64,000 nt of DNA from Asticcacaulis tiandongensis (GTDB taxonomy: Bacteria > Pseudomonadota > Alphaproteobacteria > Caulobacterales > Caulobacteraceae). Positions 1 through 9,029 of this stretch are shown piece after piece (position 1 is the first letter of the stretch; each line of letters starts with the position of its first letter). The translations under genes were made by a program, and so were the position numbers. The notes under the pieces were generated by a model that was not told where the DNA came from, ran no database searches, and worked only from the letters and a program-made list of their open reading frames with translations. The DNA lies in NCBI RefSeq assembly GCF_006475605.1, contig NZ_SSBC01000010.1, positions 1,240,001 through 1,304,000 of the forward strand. The letters are read 5' to 3'.

Positions 1-1725
1 TTCATACAGATCCTGATCATATACCGGCTTATCGGCGTTGAAGGTATCCGCATTATTCGACCACAGGTTCGAAATATTGGCCCAGTTATAGGCGCCCCAA
101 TAGATATCCTGATCACGGTCGGCGTAGCGTATACCGGCCCGCAGTGAATTAAGCCATGTGTTATCAAAGGCATAGTCAAGATCAGCACGGGCTGAAATCT
201 GCTTGCCTTCGCTGTCTTCCGTATGCTCGGTCACCGAATAATAGTGATAGTTGTTGGGGTTATCGAGACCGCCGGGAGACAGGTTGATATTATCGATATC
301 CTGATCATTGAAGGTCAGTGTCGGATGATCACCGCGAGCGTCGATTACCAGTTCTGCCCACGACCTCATGGTTACAGAGGCATTATAGTTCTTCACTTCC
401 GACGTCACATATTGCAGGTCGAAATTCAGTCCCAGACGCTCAGTCGGATTCCACTTGAAGTTAAGCGACGCATCCTGAGTATATTGCTTGTTCTTCAGGA
501 AATTCGCCTGTGTCTGCAAAGCTGGCGCCCGTGTCGATGGCCCCGTACACCCCGCCCAGCCATAACAGGCTCTCAGGAAGGGGTCCCCCGCCGCATTAGC
601 GGCGCGCAAGGCGGACTCAGCATCGTCATTACCTACCCAGCTTCCGCCAAAGGTGGCCGGGCTGCCGTAGATAAAGTTGCCCTTGCTATCGAACTCAAAG
701 GGACTGGTGCCTTCAAGAACCATAAATTGCGTCGCGTCTCGTTCAATATAGGTCGTCGGCTTCTGGTGCGTATCATAAAGCCAGGCACCAACCGCACGTT
801 CCTGCCAGGAATTATCATAATCCGAGCGATTGAACTGCCCGGTCAGCAACATTTTCCCATCGGTCGAACGCCACTGCGCGGCCAGCGCCACACCATTACG
901 ACGACGGTCATAGGTATTATCCCGCGCCCAGACGGCACCGGGCAGATATTTCAGACCATCACCAAAGGCCGGTACATCAAAGGCAATATACCGCTCCAAC
1001 TGGAGGCCCTGACTGGCCGTTATTACCTTTGAATAGGCAAAGTTAGCCATAAGGCCAAACTCACCCAACTCTGTATCCCAACGATCAGACCAGATGCCCG
1101 ATACCTGTGGCGTCCATTTTTTAGCAATGTCGCCCATGGAATAATCCACGCTCAACGCCATCATTCTTCCGCGGGAATCGAACGGCACGCGTGTTCGCAG
1201 GTTAATCGAGCCTGCAATCCCCCCTTCAATCAGTTCAGCGGTCTGGTTCTTATAGGTATCTACCCCCGCCATCAGTTCCGGCGAGACGTCACCCCAGTTC
1301 AACCCACGATCAGAGTTTGCCGTAAAGGTGTCACGCCCGTTAAATTCCGAACGCACCTGCGTCAGGCCACGCACCAGCACGCCTGAGGGTTCCGCTGAAA
1401 AGTGCGAGGTATCATCCGTACCGGCAAAACGGGTTACCGTAATACCTGCCACACGCTGAAGCGCTTCGGCCACTGATTTATCAGGAAAAGACCCCATATC
1501 TTCGGCCGTGATGGAATCCACAACCGTGTCTGCACTGCGTTTAAGCTGCTGCGCGGATTTCAGGTTCTGCCGTGCGCCGACAATAACCACTTCGGTCACT
1601 TCAGAAGCTGGCGCTTCTTGTGCGGAAACCTGTGTACCAAACATCGCAAAGGCGGCAATCGTCGCCAGACCCGTACCGCGCATGAGGTTATATCGCCCCT
1701 CTGGTATTCGTCTTGTATTACTCAT
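1..1725 (-). CDS. TonB-dependent receptor, C-terminus outside the window
   Basis: Outer-membrane TonB-dependent receptor; the 575 N-terminal residues are present and the frame is open at base 1. ATG at 1725 is preceded by a perfect AGGAGG at 1735-1740. A signal peptide (cleavage after about VSAQ, residue 36) is followed by a TonB-box-like EVVIVGA (45-51) and a plug domain with the typical SVAEALQRVAGITVTR and VLVRGL motifs, then beta-barrel sequence rich in aromatic residues. About 300-400 residues should be missing. It is transcribed divergently from the GH20/NagX genes across an AT-rich spacer, so its likely ligand is a chitin- or GlcNAc-type oligosaccharide. The ligand is inferred from position only. 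Confidence 0.93.
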   Translation of the reverse strand, partial: MSNTRRIPEGRYNLMRGTGLATIAAFAMFGTQVSAQEAPASEVTEVVIVGARQNLKSAQQLKRSADTVVDSITAEDMGSFPDKSVAEALQRVAGITVTRFAGTDDTSHFSAEPSGVLVRGLTQVRSEFNGRDTFTANSDRGLNWGDVSPELMAGVDTYKNQTAELIEGGIAGSINLRTRVPFDSRGRMMALSVDYSMGDIAKKWTPQVSGIWSDRWDTELGEFGLMANFAYSKVITASQGLQLERYIAFDVPAFGDGLKYLPGAVWARDNTYDRRRNGVALAAQWRSTDGKMLLTGQFNRSDYDNSWQERAVGAWLYDTHQKPTTYIERDATQFMVLEGTSPFEFDSKGNFIYGSPATFGGSWVGNDDAESALRAANAAGDPFLRACYGWAGCTGPSTRAPALQTQANFLKNKQYTQDASLNFKWNPTERLGLNFDLQYVTSEVKNYNASVTMRSWAELVIDARGDHPTLTFNDQDIDNINLSPGGLDNPNNYHYYSVTEHTEDSEGKQISARADLDYAFDNTWLNSLRAGIRYADRDQDIYWGAYNWANISNLWSNNADTFNADKPVYDQDLYE

Positions 1726-2443
1726 AACCCTAAACCTCCTATTATTATCCTCAGCACGGCCTCTTCATGACCAGTCGCCTATTGGTCTTATTACTCCCCT
1801 TCTCTGGCAAATTTAGCCAAAGAAGACATAAGCTTTTATTTTTAATGCCTTTTCCCTGGAAATCTCAGAGCTTTGTCTCACATAGCGCCCCATCGATAGG
1901 ACGCATTTTGCAAGATTTACTTCACGCTGTTGCCATGCCGCTGAAAACGGTCTCGAAAATACACGCCCAAGCCCTTTGACAATGCCGAAAACTCGCCTTC
2001 CAGACTAATTCAAACCAGAAAGGGCATTACCATTTTGCAGGGAGGATGCAGACAAAAGTTACTTATAACTCAAGCCTGAACAGCCAACCGAGCCTGAACA
2101 CAATCATCTTGACATTCGCAGAAGCATAACCAATTTCCATATTGGCATAACAACTAGACTATAAAATATTTATATTGTCTATAAAAATCTGACACAAATA
2201 TTATCCATACGTGAAACACACTTACAGCATTGTTTAAAAATGATTTTTTTAAATATTTTTGATTTTCTATAATATTTTGTGCGGTTTCATAATACCCATT
2301 TCATTAAAACTGTTGCAAAAAAACATTGACAGAGGTTCCCAAACAAATCCTTTTTAAACAAAGAACTGAGCGCACGATGTCCATTTGGTATTTAATTGGA
2401 TACATAAACAAAGGCGACTCAGGTCAGGGAAAGGGGCGAAACA
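1726..2443. promoter_or_regulatory. AT-rich divergent promoter region (TonB receptor / GH20)
   Basis: 718 bases without a convincing gene, markedly AT-rich from about 2140 to 2360. It must hold the promoters of the leftward receptor and the rightward hexosaminidase operon. Near the receptor start there is an inverted repeat GACCA(9)TGGTC at 1769-1787. A second palindrome lies at 2388-2403 near the GH20 start. The one short rightward reading frame, at 1767-1979, has no recognisable product. Confidence 0.6.
2388..2403. promoter_or_regulatory. Candidate operator in front of the GH20 operon
   Basis: Palindrome GTATttAATTggATAC, with all 12 outer and central positions symmetric, 40 bases before the GH20 start codon. 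Its left arm is part of TTTGGTATT (2384-2392), which recurs in inverse orientation before nagP (6813-6821). Size and position suit a dimeric repressor of amino-sugar genes. No regulator gene is in the locus, so the cognate protein is unknown. Confidence 0.4.
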
Positions 2444-4816
2444 ATGATTGAAAAGCGGCGGCACCTGATCAGGTCTTTGTTGCGCTCACGATTACCTGTC
2501 AGCGCCTGCCTTATTCTCGGTCTGGCCTGTGCTGGACATGCGCAAACCCTGTCTGCAGCGTCCCCCGATATCACCCCTGCCCCATCCCAATGGCAGGCAG
2601 CGACAGGTCATTTTAACCTGACAGCCACCACGATCATACATCTTCAGGACGAGGGTACTGCCGCGCACATCCCCCAATATCTCGCTGACCAGATATTCAA
2701 GACCACGGGATTACGTCTGACTTCCTCCACCGACACATCCGCCCCCCAGATTTCGGCTCACACTCCGACAATCCGCCTGATCCTTAACCCTGACCATAAG
2801 ATACCAATCGAAGGCTACATCCTCCGCATCACCCCCGATGGCATCCGCATCGAGGCAGGCGACAGCGCCGGTCTGTTTTACGGCGCGGTCAGCCTGTGGC
2901 AGGTAATGACCACTCACGGCACCACCCTGCCCGCCATGACGATTACGGACGCGCCGCGTTACAAATGGCGCGGCCTGATGATTGATTCCGCCCGTCACTT
3001 TCAAACACCTGATGAGCTGAAGCGTATTATTGACGCCATGGCGGCCCATAAGCTGAACCTGCTGCACTGGCATCTGGTAGATGATCAGGCCTGGCGGCTT
3101 GAGATCCGCAAATATCCACGCCTCACCGAGATCTCCGCCCATCGCCAGCCCGCCGGCGCGCAAGGCTTTGATACCAATGGCCAGCCCGTAAGCTATGGTG
3201 GCTTTTATACTCAGGCAGAGGTGCGTGATCTGGTGGCCTACGCGCAGGCCCGCCATATAACCATTGTGCCGGAAATCGAGATGCCGGGCCACGCCCTATC
3301 GGCCATCCGCGCCTACCCCCAGTATGGCGTGACCGGCGAAACGCCTGATGAAGATATGAATGACTGGGGTATCTATCCCTATCTGTATAATGTCGATGAC
3401 GCGACCTTCGCCTTCCTGACCGACATACTCGATGAGGTCATCGACCTGTTCCCCTCGCCCTACATCCATATTGGTGGCGATGAGGCGATCAAGAACCAGT
3501 GGGAACAAAGCCCTTACGTCCAGCGCCGCATCCGCGAACTTGGGCTGAAAAACGAACATGAACTGCAAAGCTGGTTCATCACCCGCATAGGCGAACACCT
3601 CACCAAACGCGGAAGGCGACTGGTCGGCTGGGATGAAATCCTCGAGGGCGGCCTGGCCCCTGACGCCACGGTCATGAGCTGGCAAGGTCTGGACGGGGCC
3701 AAGGCCGCCGCCCGAATGGGCCATGACACGGTCCTGTCGCCCTGGCCTGAGCTTTATCTCGACAGCCGCCAGAGCCTGACGCCCGACGGCCTGCCCGGCA
3801 GAGGTGCCTTAAGCACCCTGCGCATGGTCTATGATTTTGATTCAACACCTGAGGATATGACCGCCGCCGAGCACCGGCACATTATCGGCGTTCAGGCCAA
3901 TGCCTTTACCGAACATATGCGCACCTCGGAACGGCTGGAAATGATGACCTTCCCACGCCTGCTGGCCCTGTCCGAAGTTGGCTGGACAAGCGAGACCAAT
4001 CGGAACTGGCAAGACTTCAGCAACCGCCTCCCCTCAGGCCTGAAACGCCTTGATGAAATAGGCGTGAAATATAATGCCATCCCCTTCACACCAGACATAA
4101 GCCTTACCCCCAACGGCAGCGACAAGGCGCGCGTCAGCCTCACCCTGCCGCTGGAAATTGGTCAGGTTCACTATCGTCTGAATGACGCGGCCTACCGCCC
4201 CTATCAGGGCGCATTCGATACGGCCTTACCCGTGACCTTACGGGCGCAGACGCATTTTAACGGCAAACCCCTTGGGCCGGAACGCGTTTACGATCTGACC
4301 ACAGAAGCGGCCCACACCCGTCAGAGCCATAAGCTCTTGCCCTGTGCCGCCGACATCTTCCCGCACCTCCTAGAAGACGATGCCCCGACCAGCGGTGAGC
4401 GCGCCGTTTTCGCCATCAATGTCTATAAATCCTGCTGGATCTGGCCGCAGATTGACCTGAGCCAGACCTATGACGTCACCGTCCGCATTGGGCAGGTGCC
4501 CTTCAATTTCCAGCTTGCCGGTGGACGACGTGAAGTCATTGTCGGGCAACCGGAAACGCCACTCGGTGAATTACTCATCCGCCGCCGTACAGACACCACA
4601 GATCAATGCACCGGTGAGATACTGGCCACCCTGCCCCTCAGTGCAAATAATACAAAAACCCCGACCCTTTCCACCCTAACGGGTCAGATGCCCGCCACAA
4701 GTGGCACAGACGATATCTGCTTCAGCTTTAATCGCCCGTCCATCGATCCGGTCTGGGCTATTGATCAAATCACGCTTTTACCTTCAACTGCCTCAAAATC
4801 GATAAGGGGAAACTGA
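2444..4816 (+). CDS. GH20 beta-N-acetylhexosaminidase, secreted
   Basis: Hydrolyses terminal beta-linked GlcNAc/GalNAc, probably chitobiose or related oligosaccharides, in the periplasm or at the cell surface. The 790-residue protein has a signal peptide ending near AGHAQ (about residue 33), a GH20b N-terminal domain (about 40-150) and the GH20 barrel (about 155-520). The catalytic HIGGDE motif is complete: His342, then the Asp346-Glu347 pair used in substrate-assisted catalysis. A C-terminal extension of some 250 residues is unassigned. It heads an operon: the next gene starts 1 base after its stop. GGAAAGGGG precedes the ATG. Confidence 0.95.
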   Translation: MIEKRRHLIRSLLRSRLPVSACLILGLACAGHAQTLSAASPDITPAPSQWQAATGHFNLTATTIIHLQDEGTAAHIPQYLADQIFKTTGLRLTSSTDTSAPQISAHTPTIRLILNPDHKIPIEGYILRITPDGIRIEAGDSAGLFYGAVSLWQVMTTHGTTLPAMTITDAPRYKWRGLMIDSARHFQTPDELKRIIDAMAAHKLNLLHWHLVDDQAWRLEIRKYPRLTEISAHRQPAGAQGFDTNGQPVSYGGFYTQAEVRDLVAYAQARHITIVPEIEMPGHALSAIRAYPQYGVTGETPDEDMNDWGIYPYLYNVDDATFAFLTDILDEVIDLFPSPYIHIGGDEAIKNQWEQSPYVQRRIRELGLKNEHELQSWFITRIGEHLTKRGRRLVGWDEILEGGLAPDATVMSWQGLDGAKAAARMGHDTVLSPWPELYLDSRQSLTPDGLPGRGALSTLRMVYDFDSTPEDMTAAEHRHIIGVQANAFTEHMRTSERLEMMTFPRLLALSEVGWTSETNRNWQDFSNRLPSGLKRLDEIGVKYNAIPFTPDISLTPNGSDKARVSLTLPLEIGQVHYRLNDAAYRPYQGAFDTALPVTLRAQTHFNGKPLGPERVYDLTTEAAHTRQSHKLLPCAADIFPHLLEDDAPTSGERAVFAINVYKSCWIWPQIDLSQTYDVTVRIGQVPFNFQLAGGRREVIVGQPETPLGELLIRRRTDTTDQCTGEILATLPLSANNTKTPTLSTLTGQMPATSGTDDICFSFNRPSIDPVWAIDQITLLPSTASKSIRGN

Positions 4817-4817
4817 T

Positions 4818-5942
4818 ATGTCCGCGCCTGTACAACGCTTGATTTCGCTGGATGTCCTGCGCGGACTGACGGTCATCGGCATGATATTGGTCAACGCTAC
4901 CGCCGGCATGTATTACGGCCTTGAGGCCAAGGTGTTTCCGCTTTTGCTGCACGCCCACTGGGACGGCCTGAAAATCGCCGATGTGGTGTTTCCCGCCTTT
5001 CTGCTGATGGTCGGCGTGTCGATCCCGATGGCGCTGGGTAAGGCCAAAGCCACCACCGGCCTTAATGCCGAGCAGGGTCGCAAGATTTTCTGGCGCACCT
5101 TTCGTCTGTTTCTGATCGGCTTTTTGTTGTCCAACCTGAGCTGGCTGGCAACCTTCGCTGAGCCCTGGCGTTTCTGGGGCGTGCTGCAACGTATCGCCCT
5201 TGTCTATGGCGCCTGTGCCGTCCTGTTTTTCCTGTTGTCGCCCAAACTGAGGCTATGGCTGATCGCCGCCATACTTATTCTCTATTGGCCGCTAGCGCTC
5301 ATCCCCTCGCTAGACGGCATTGCCACTGACCTGTGGGCGCGGGGCCAGAACTTCATTGCCTCGGTTGATCGGGTGATGTTCGGCGCAGGCGGACACAACT
5401 ATGTCAAAGGCCCCGAAGGCTATGACCCCGAAGGCCTGTTAGGCACGTTACCGGCCATTGCACAGGGCCTGATCGGCATGGCCATTGGCGAATATCTGAT
5501 ACGAAACAAGGAAAAGAAAACGGCCCTGACGCTTCTGGGTGTGGGGGTCATCATGGTTCTGGTCGGCGCGGCATGGGGCCTTGTATTTCCTGTCATCAAA
5601 GATATCTGGTCCTCAAGCTTCGTGCTGGTGACCTCAGGCATCACCGTCATCGCGCTTTCCGGTCTGCATGGCTGGCTTGATAAGGGTAAGCCGGTCAGCG
5701 GTCTGGCCACCATTCCGGTAACCTTTGCGCTGGCCTTCGGTGTCAACGCCATTGCCGCCTATGTGCTGCATTTCCTGATGAATTCGCTGATGGGCTGGAA
5801 GCTTCTGACCCAGACCTATTTCCTGACACGCGACCATGTCGGCGAAGCCGTCGCCGCCCTGTTCCCTGTCTTCCTGTTCATTCTGGCGATCTGGCTGCCG
5901 ATTGAGTATCTGCGTCGTAAAAAATGGATCATCAAGGTTTAG
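4818..5942 (+). CDS. nagX: NagX-like membrane acyltransferase (HGSNAT/DUF5009 type)
   Basis: Polytopic inner-membrane protein of 374 residues with about ten hydrophobic segments. The N-terminal RLISLDVLRGLTVIGMILVN motif and the following HWDGLKIADVVFPAFL are characteristic of COG4299, the bacterial relatives of heparan-alpha-glucosaminide N-acetyltransferase. Members recur in proteobacterial GlcNAc utilisation loci, where they are called NagX. The sequence supports family membership. Acetyl transfer to glucosamine across the membrane is the family idea, not shown here. It begins 1 base after the GH20 stop, so the two are very likely co-translated. Confidence 0.85.
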   Translation: MSAPVQRLISLDVLRGLTVIGMILVNATAGMYYGLEAKVFPLLLHAHWDGLKIADVVFPAFLLMVGVSIPMALGKAKATTGLNAEQGRKIFWRTFRLFLIGFLLSNLSWLATFAEPWRFWGVLQRIALVYGACAVLFFLLSPKLRLWLIAAILILYWPLALIPSLDGIATDLWARGQNFIASVDRVMFGAGGHNYVKGPEGYDPEGLLGTLPAIAQGLIGMAIGEYLIRNKEKKTALTLLGVGVIMVLVGAAWGLVFPVIKDIWSSSFVLVTSGITVIALSGLHGWLDKGKPVSGLATIPVTFALAFGVNAIAAYVLHFLMNSLMGWKLLTQTYFLTRDHVGEAVAALFPVFLFILAIWLPIEYLRRKKWIIKV

Positions 5943-5963
5943 GCCAAATTTAGGGAGCATAAA

Positions 5964-6497
5964 ATGAAAGCGCGTTTTGTAAGCATCCTGCTGACCGCAG
6001 GCCTCAGTCTGGCGTCACCCGCCGCAATAGCTCAGGACGGTATTGAAAAGAACCTGATCAATGCCCCCGATGTCAAAGGCTGGAACGTGTACGGTGACGG
6101 CCAGAGCCATAAGTTCCGCAAAGACAAGGACGTTCAGGGCGGCGGGGCCTTGCGCATAGATATTTCCGCCGCACGCCCCAATGTCTGGGATATTGGCGCC
6201 TCGGCTCCAATTACCGGTGCGATAAAGGCCGGAGACAAGCTGATCCTGATTGTCTGGGCGCGTCATGAGGGCGAAGGCACTGTGGAAATTCCGGCGGTTA
6301 TCCAAAAAGGCTCCCCGCCCTATACGCCCATTGTCGCCAGCACCCTGACGGTCACATCCGAATGGAAAATGGCGACGCTTGAAGGGGTATCTCCCACTGA
6401 TTACGCCGCAGGGGAGGCCAATATCGCCCTGCAACTGGGGGGACAGGCCGTGAAACTCGATCTCGGCCCGGCTTTTGTGCTGAATATGGGGCAGTAA
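5964..6497 (+). CDS. Small secreted carbohydrate-binding-like protein
   Basis: 177 residues with a clear signal peptide (cleavage after about AIAQ, residue 24). The rest reads as a single beta-sandwich similar to CBM4/9-CenC-type modules: KGWNVYGDG near the start, ALRIDIS, and a WDIGASAPITGAIKAGDKLILIVWAR stretch are typical of these jelly rolls. There is no catalytic domain. It is the third gene of the GH20-nagX unit, 21 bases after nagX, with GGGAG before the ATG. It probably binds a glycan in the periplasm; the ligand is unknown. A terminator follows at 6548. Confidence 0.7.
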   Translation: MKARFVSILLTAGLSLASPAAIAQDGIEKNLINAPDVKGWNVYGDGQSHKFRKDKDVQGGGALRIDISAARPNVWDIGASAPITGAIKAGDKLILIVWARHEGEGTVEIPAVIQKGSPPYTPIVASTLTVTSEWKMATLEGVSPTDYAAGEANIALQLGGQAVKLDLGPAFVLNMGQ

Positions 6498-6547
6498 AGC
6501 CGCCGCGAATCCCTTAAAACATATCCAATATAATTCCAATTATCATA

Positions 6548-6586
6548 CCCCTTCACGCCCCTGATCCGGCGCGAAGGGGTTTGTTT
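6548..6586 (+). terminator. Rho-independent terminator after the GH20 operon
   Basis: CCCCTTCaCGCC and GGCGcGAAGGGG form a 12-position stem with one mismatch and an 8-base loop, followed by TTTGTTT. It separates the GH20-nagX-CBM unit from nagP. Confidence 0.85.
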
Positions 6587-6843
6587 ATGCCCACCACAGG
6601 TTCACGCCTCACGTGATATAGCCAAAGCGAATCCAAACAAAACTATACACCTCAATTAATTGAATTATATAACTTTATATAAAATATTCTAAATTATCCC
6701 TGCCTGAAAGCATAGACAAAACCTGTCGCCATCACGCTTGTTCCCGTTTATTATTTTTCAATTTCATAAGGAATCCCCTAGACAAATCCCCGAATTGACG
6801 TCTTATTCATACAATACCAAAAACAATAAGAGGTCATAACGCC
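6587..6843. promoter_or_regulatory. nagP promoter region with TTTGGTATT element
   Basis: The AT-rich stretch between the terminator and nagP is presumably the promoter of the nagP-nagK-nagA unit. At 6813-6821 the minus strand reads TTTGGTATT, the same nine bases found before the GH20 gene. The second palindrome arm is not conserved here. No gene is visible. Confidence 0.4.
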
Positions 6844-8121
6844 ATGACGGAAACCGCCCCGCAACCGGCACGCTCGCCGCTGATGATCATGGCCCTGATA
6901 GGGCTGCTGTTCTTCATCTTCGGCTTTGTCACATGGCTAAATGGCCCGCTGATCACCTTTTTCAAACTGGCCTTTACGCTGGATGACGTCAGCGCCTTTA
7001 TGGTGCTGATGGTCTTCTATATGTCCTATCTGTTTCTGGCCCTGCCCTCTGCTTTTATCCTTAAGGCCACGGGCATGAAAAAAGGCATGGCGCTGGGGCT
7101 TCTGGTTATGGCCTTGGGCGCGGTTCTGTTTGGTCAGGCAGCGACCCATCGCATGTTTGAAGGCGCGCTGGCGGGCCTGTTTGTCATTGGCGGCGGACTT
7201 GCCCTGCTGCAAACGGCGGTTAATCCGTACATTTCCATTGTCGGCCCTATCGAAAGCGCCGCCCAGCGCATCGCCGTCATGGGGATATGTAACAAGTTCG
7301 CGGGCATTCTGGCGCCAATCGTCTTCGGCGTTCTGGTAATGCAGGGCGTGGACAGTTTCGGCGCTCAGGTTGAAGCCACCGCTGATCCGGCGGCCAAGGC
7401 CGCGCTTCTTGATACCTTCGCGCAAAAGGTTTTGTGGCCCTATATGGGCATGGCCGCCCTGCTGGCCCTGCTGGCGCTTCTGGTGGTCAAATCACCCCTG
7501 CCTGAAATCAAGGGCAGCGATCAGGAAAAACCCTCACAGACCGGTGCCCGCAAAAGCCTTCTGGCCTTCCCGCATCTGTGGCTCGGCGTGGTCTGCCTGT
7601 TCCTCTATGTCGGCGTTGAGGTTATGGCCGGTGACGCCATCGGCACCTATGGCGCCGAATTTGGCCTGCCGCTGGAACAAACCAGTATGTTCACCTCGCT
7701 GACGCTGGGCGGTATGCTGATCGGCTATCTGGTGGGTCTGGCGGTCATCCCTAAATTCGTTTCTCAGGAACGCTATCTCGCCTTTTCCGCCATGCTCGGC
7801 ATTCTGTTCAGCATCGGGGCCTTTATGACGCAGGGCTATGTCTCGGTGGGCTTCGTGGCTGCGCTCGGTTTCGCCAATGCCATGATGTGGCCCGCCATCT
7901 TCCCGCTGGGCATCCGCAACCTTGGGCGTCTGACCGAAATCGGCTCCGCCCTGATGATCATGGGCATCTGCGGCGGCGCGCTTCTGCCGCAACTCTATGT
8001 GCTCTTAAAACAGAATATGGATTTCCAGTTGTCGTTTCTGGTGGTTATGGCCCCGGCCTATGCCTATATCCTGTTCTTCGCCCTGTGGGGCAGCCGCGCA
8101 AAGGTTGAAACAGCCGCCTGA
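6844..8121 (+). CDS. nagP: NagP-like N-acetylglucosamine transporter (MFS, FucP family)
   Basis: 425-residue major facilitator with about 12 hydrophobic helices. The start (LLFFIFGFVTWLNGPLITFFK) and the helix motifs LLQTAVNPYISIVGP and RIAVMGICNKFAG are typical of the FucP/NagP sugar:proton symporters. Together with the kinase and nagA genes directly downstream, uptake of GlcNAc across the inner membrane is the best reading. Its stop overlaps the kinase start (TGATG), indicating translational coupling. Confidence 0.9.
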   Translation: MTETAPQPARSPLMIMALIGLLFFIFGFVTWLNGPLITFFKLAFTLDDVSAFMVLMVFYMSYLFLALPSAFILKATGMKKGMALGLLVMALGAVLFGQAATHRMFEGALAGLFVIGGGLALLQTAVNPYISIVGPIESAAQRIAVMGICNKFAGILAPIVFGVLVMQGVDSFGAQVEATADPAAKAALLDTFAQKVLWPYMGMAALLALLALLVVKSPLPEIKGSDQEKPSQTGARKSLLAFPHLWLGVVCLFLYVGVEVMAGDAIGTYGAEFGLPLEQTSMFTSLTLGGMLIGYLVGLAVIPKFVSQERYLAFSAMLGILFSIGAFMTQGYVSVGFVAALGFANAMMWPAIFPLGIRNLGRLTEIGSALMIMGICGGALLPQLYVLLKQNMDFQLSFLVVMAPAYAYILFFALWGSRAKVETAA

Positions 8122-9020
8122 TGTCCGCTTACGCATACTATATCGGCATTGACGGGGGCGGCACCAAATGCCGCGCCCGTTTACAGAACGCGAACGGCAC
8201 CACGCTGGGCGAAGGTCTGGGCGGCCCGGCCAATATCCGCCTTGGGCTTGATCTCGTCTGGGCCAATATGCTGGAGGCTATTGACGCGGCCCTGTCACAG
8301 GCGGGCCTTGACCGCAGCGTCTTTCCTGACACGGCTCTGGGGCTGGGGCTTGCGGGCATTACCACTCACGAAGACGCCACCCGCACCACTGAGGCTGGCC
8401 CTACTTTCGGATTCATCAATGCCGCCACAGACGCGCATATCGCCTGTTTGGGGGCCTTTTCAGGACGCAACGGCGCCATCATGATCAGCGGCACCGGCAG
8501 CGCGGGCTATGCGTGGGCCGACGGTCAGGGCCATGCCATTGGCGGCTGGGGCTTTGAGGTCAATGATGATGGCTCCGCCGCTGTCTTAGGGCGCGAAGCC
8601 GTCGCTGCCGCCTTGCATGGACATGACGGCTTAGGCCCGCATACGGATTTTACCCGTGCCCTGATGACCCATTTCGGCGGCCAGCCATCTGATGTCGTCC
8701 ATTGGGCCACAGGTGCCGCACCGCGTGACTATGGCGCACTCGCCCCGCTGATTGTGGAATATGCCCTTAAGGGTGATGCCATCGCCAGCGATCTGCTGCG
8801 TAAGGCGGCCACCGATCTCGGCCTTTATCTGCGCAAGCTGCACACCCTGTCCGGGACCTCCGTGTGTCTGGTCGGTGGCATGGCCGAGGTGCTCAGGCCC
8901 TGGCTGACGCCGGACGCCCTTTCTCTTTTACAAGCCCCCGAACAGGACGCGCTTTATGGCGCACTGCGCCTCGCGCACGGGGTTTCAAACGGATTACAGC
9001 CCCCCGCTGCAGGGGCATAG
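8121..9020 (+). CDS. nagK: BadF/BadG-type N-acetylglucosamine kinase
   Basis: 299-residue ASKHA-fold kinase of the BadF/BadG/BcrA/BcrD family, which includes eukaryotic-type GlcNAc kinases. The N-terminal GIDGGGTKCRARL is the phosphate-1 loop, MISGTGSAGYAW the phosphate-2 region, and GGWGFEVNDDGSAAVLGREAV and CLVGGMAEVLRPWL the adenosine/hinge segments. In the cytoplasm it would make GlcNAc-6-phosphate for NagA, 9 bases downstream. Glucosamine as the substrate cannot be excluded. Its start overlaps the nagP stop by one base. Confidence 0.87.
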   Translation: MSAYAYYIGIDGGGTKCRARLQNANGTTLGEGLGGPANIRLGLDLVWANMLEAIDAALSQAGLDRSVFPDTALGLGLAGITTHEDATRTTEAGPTFGFINAATDAHIACLGAFSGRNGAIMISGTGSAGYAWADGQGHAIGGWGFEVNDDGSAAVLGREAVAAALHGHDGLGPHTDFTRALMTHFGGQPSDVVHWATGAAPRDYGALAPLIVEYALKGDAIASDLLRKAATDLGLYLRKLHTLSGTSVCLVGGMAEVLRPWLTPDALSLLQAPEQDALYGALRLAHGVSNGLQPPAAGA

Positions 9021-9029
9021 GTAGACAAT

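Noticed and set aside
223-1032. 269-codon open frame on the + strand
   Set aside because: It lies antisense inside the TonB receptor, whose protein has full domain motifs; no ribosome-binding site or recognisable domain on the + strand.
1769-1787. GACCA(9)TGGTC as the receptor operator
   Set aside because: A 5-base arm with a 9-base gap is near chance in 700 bases, and its sequence is not shared by other promoters of the locus; noted only within the promoter region.
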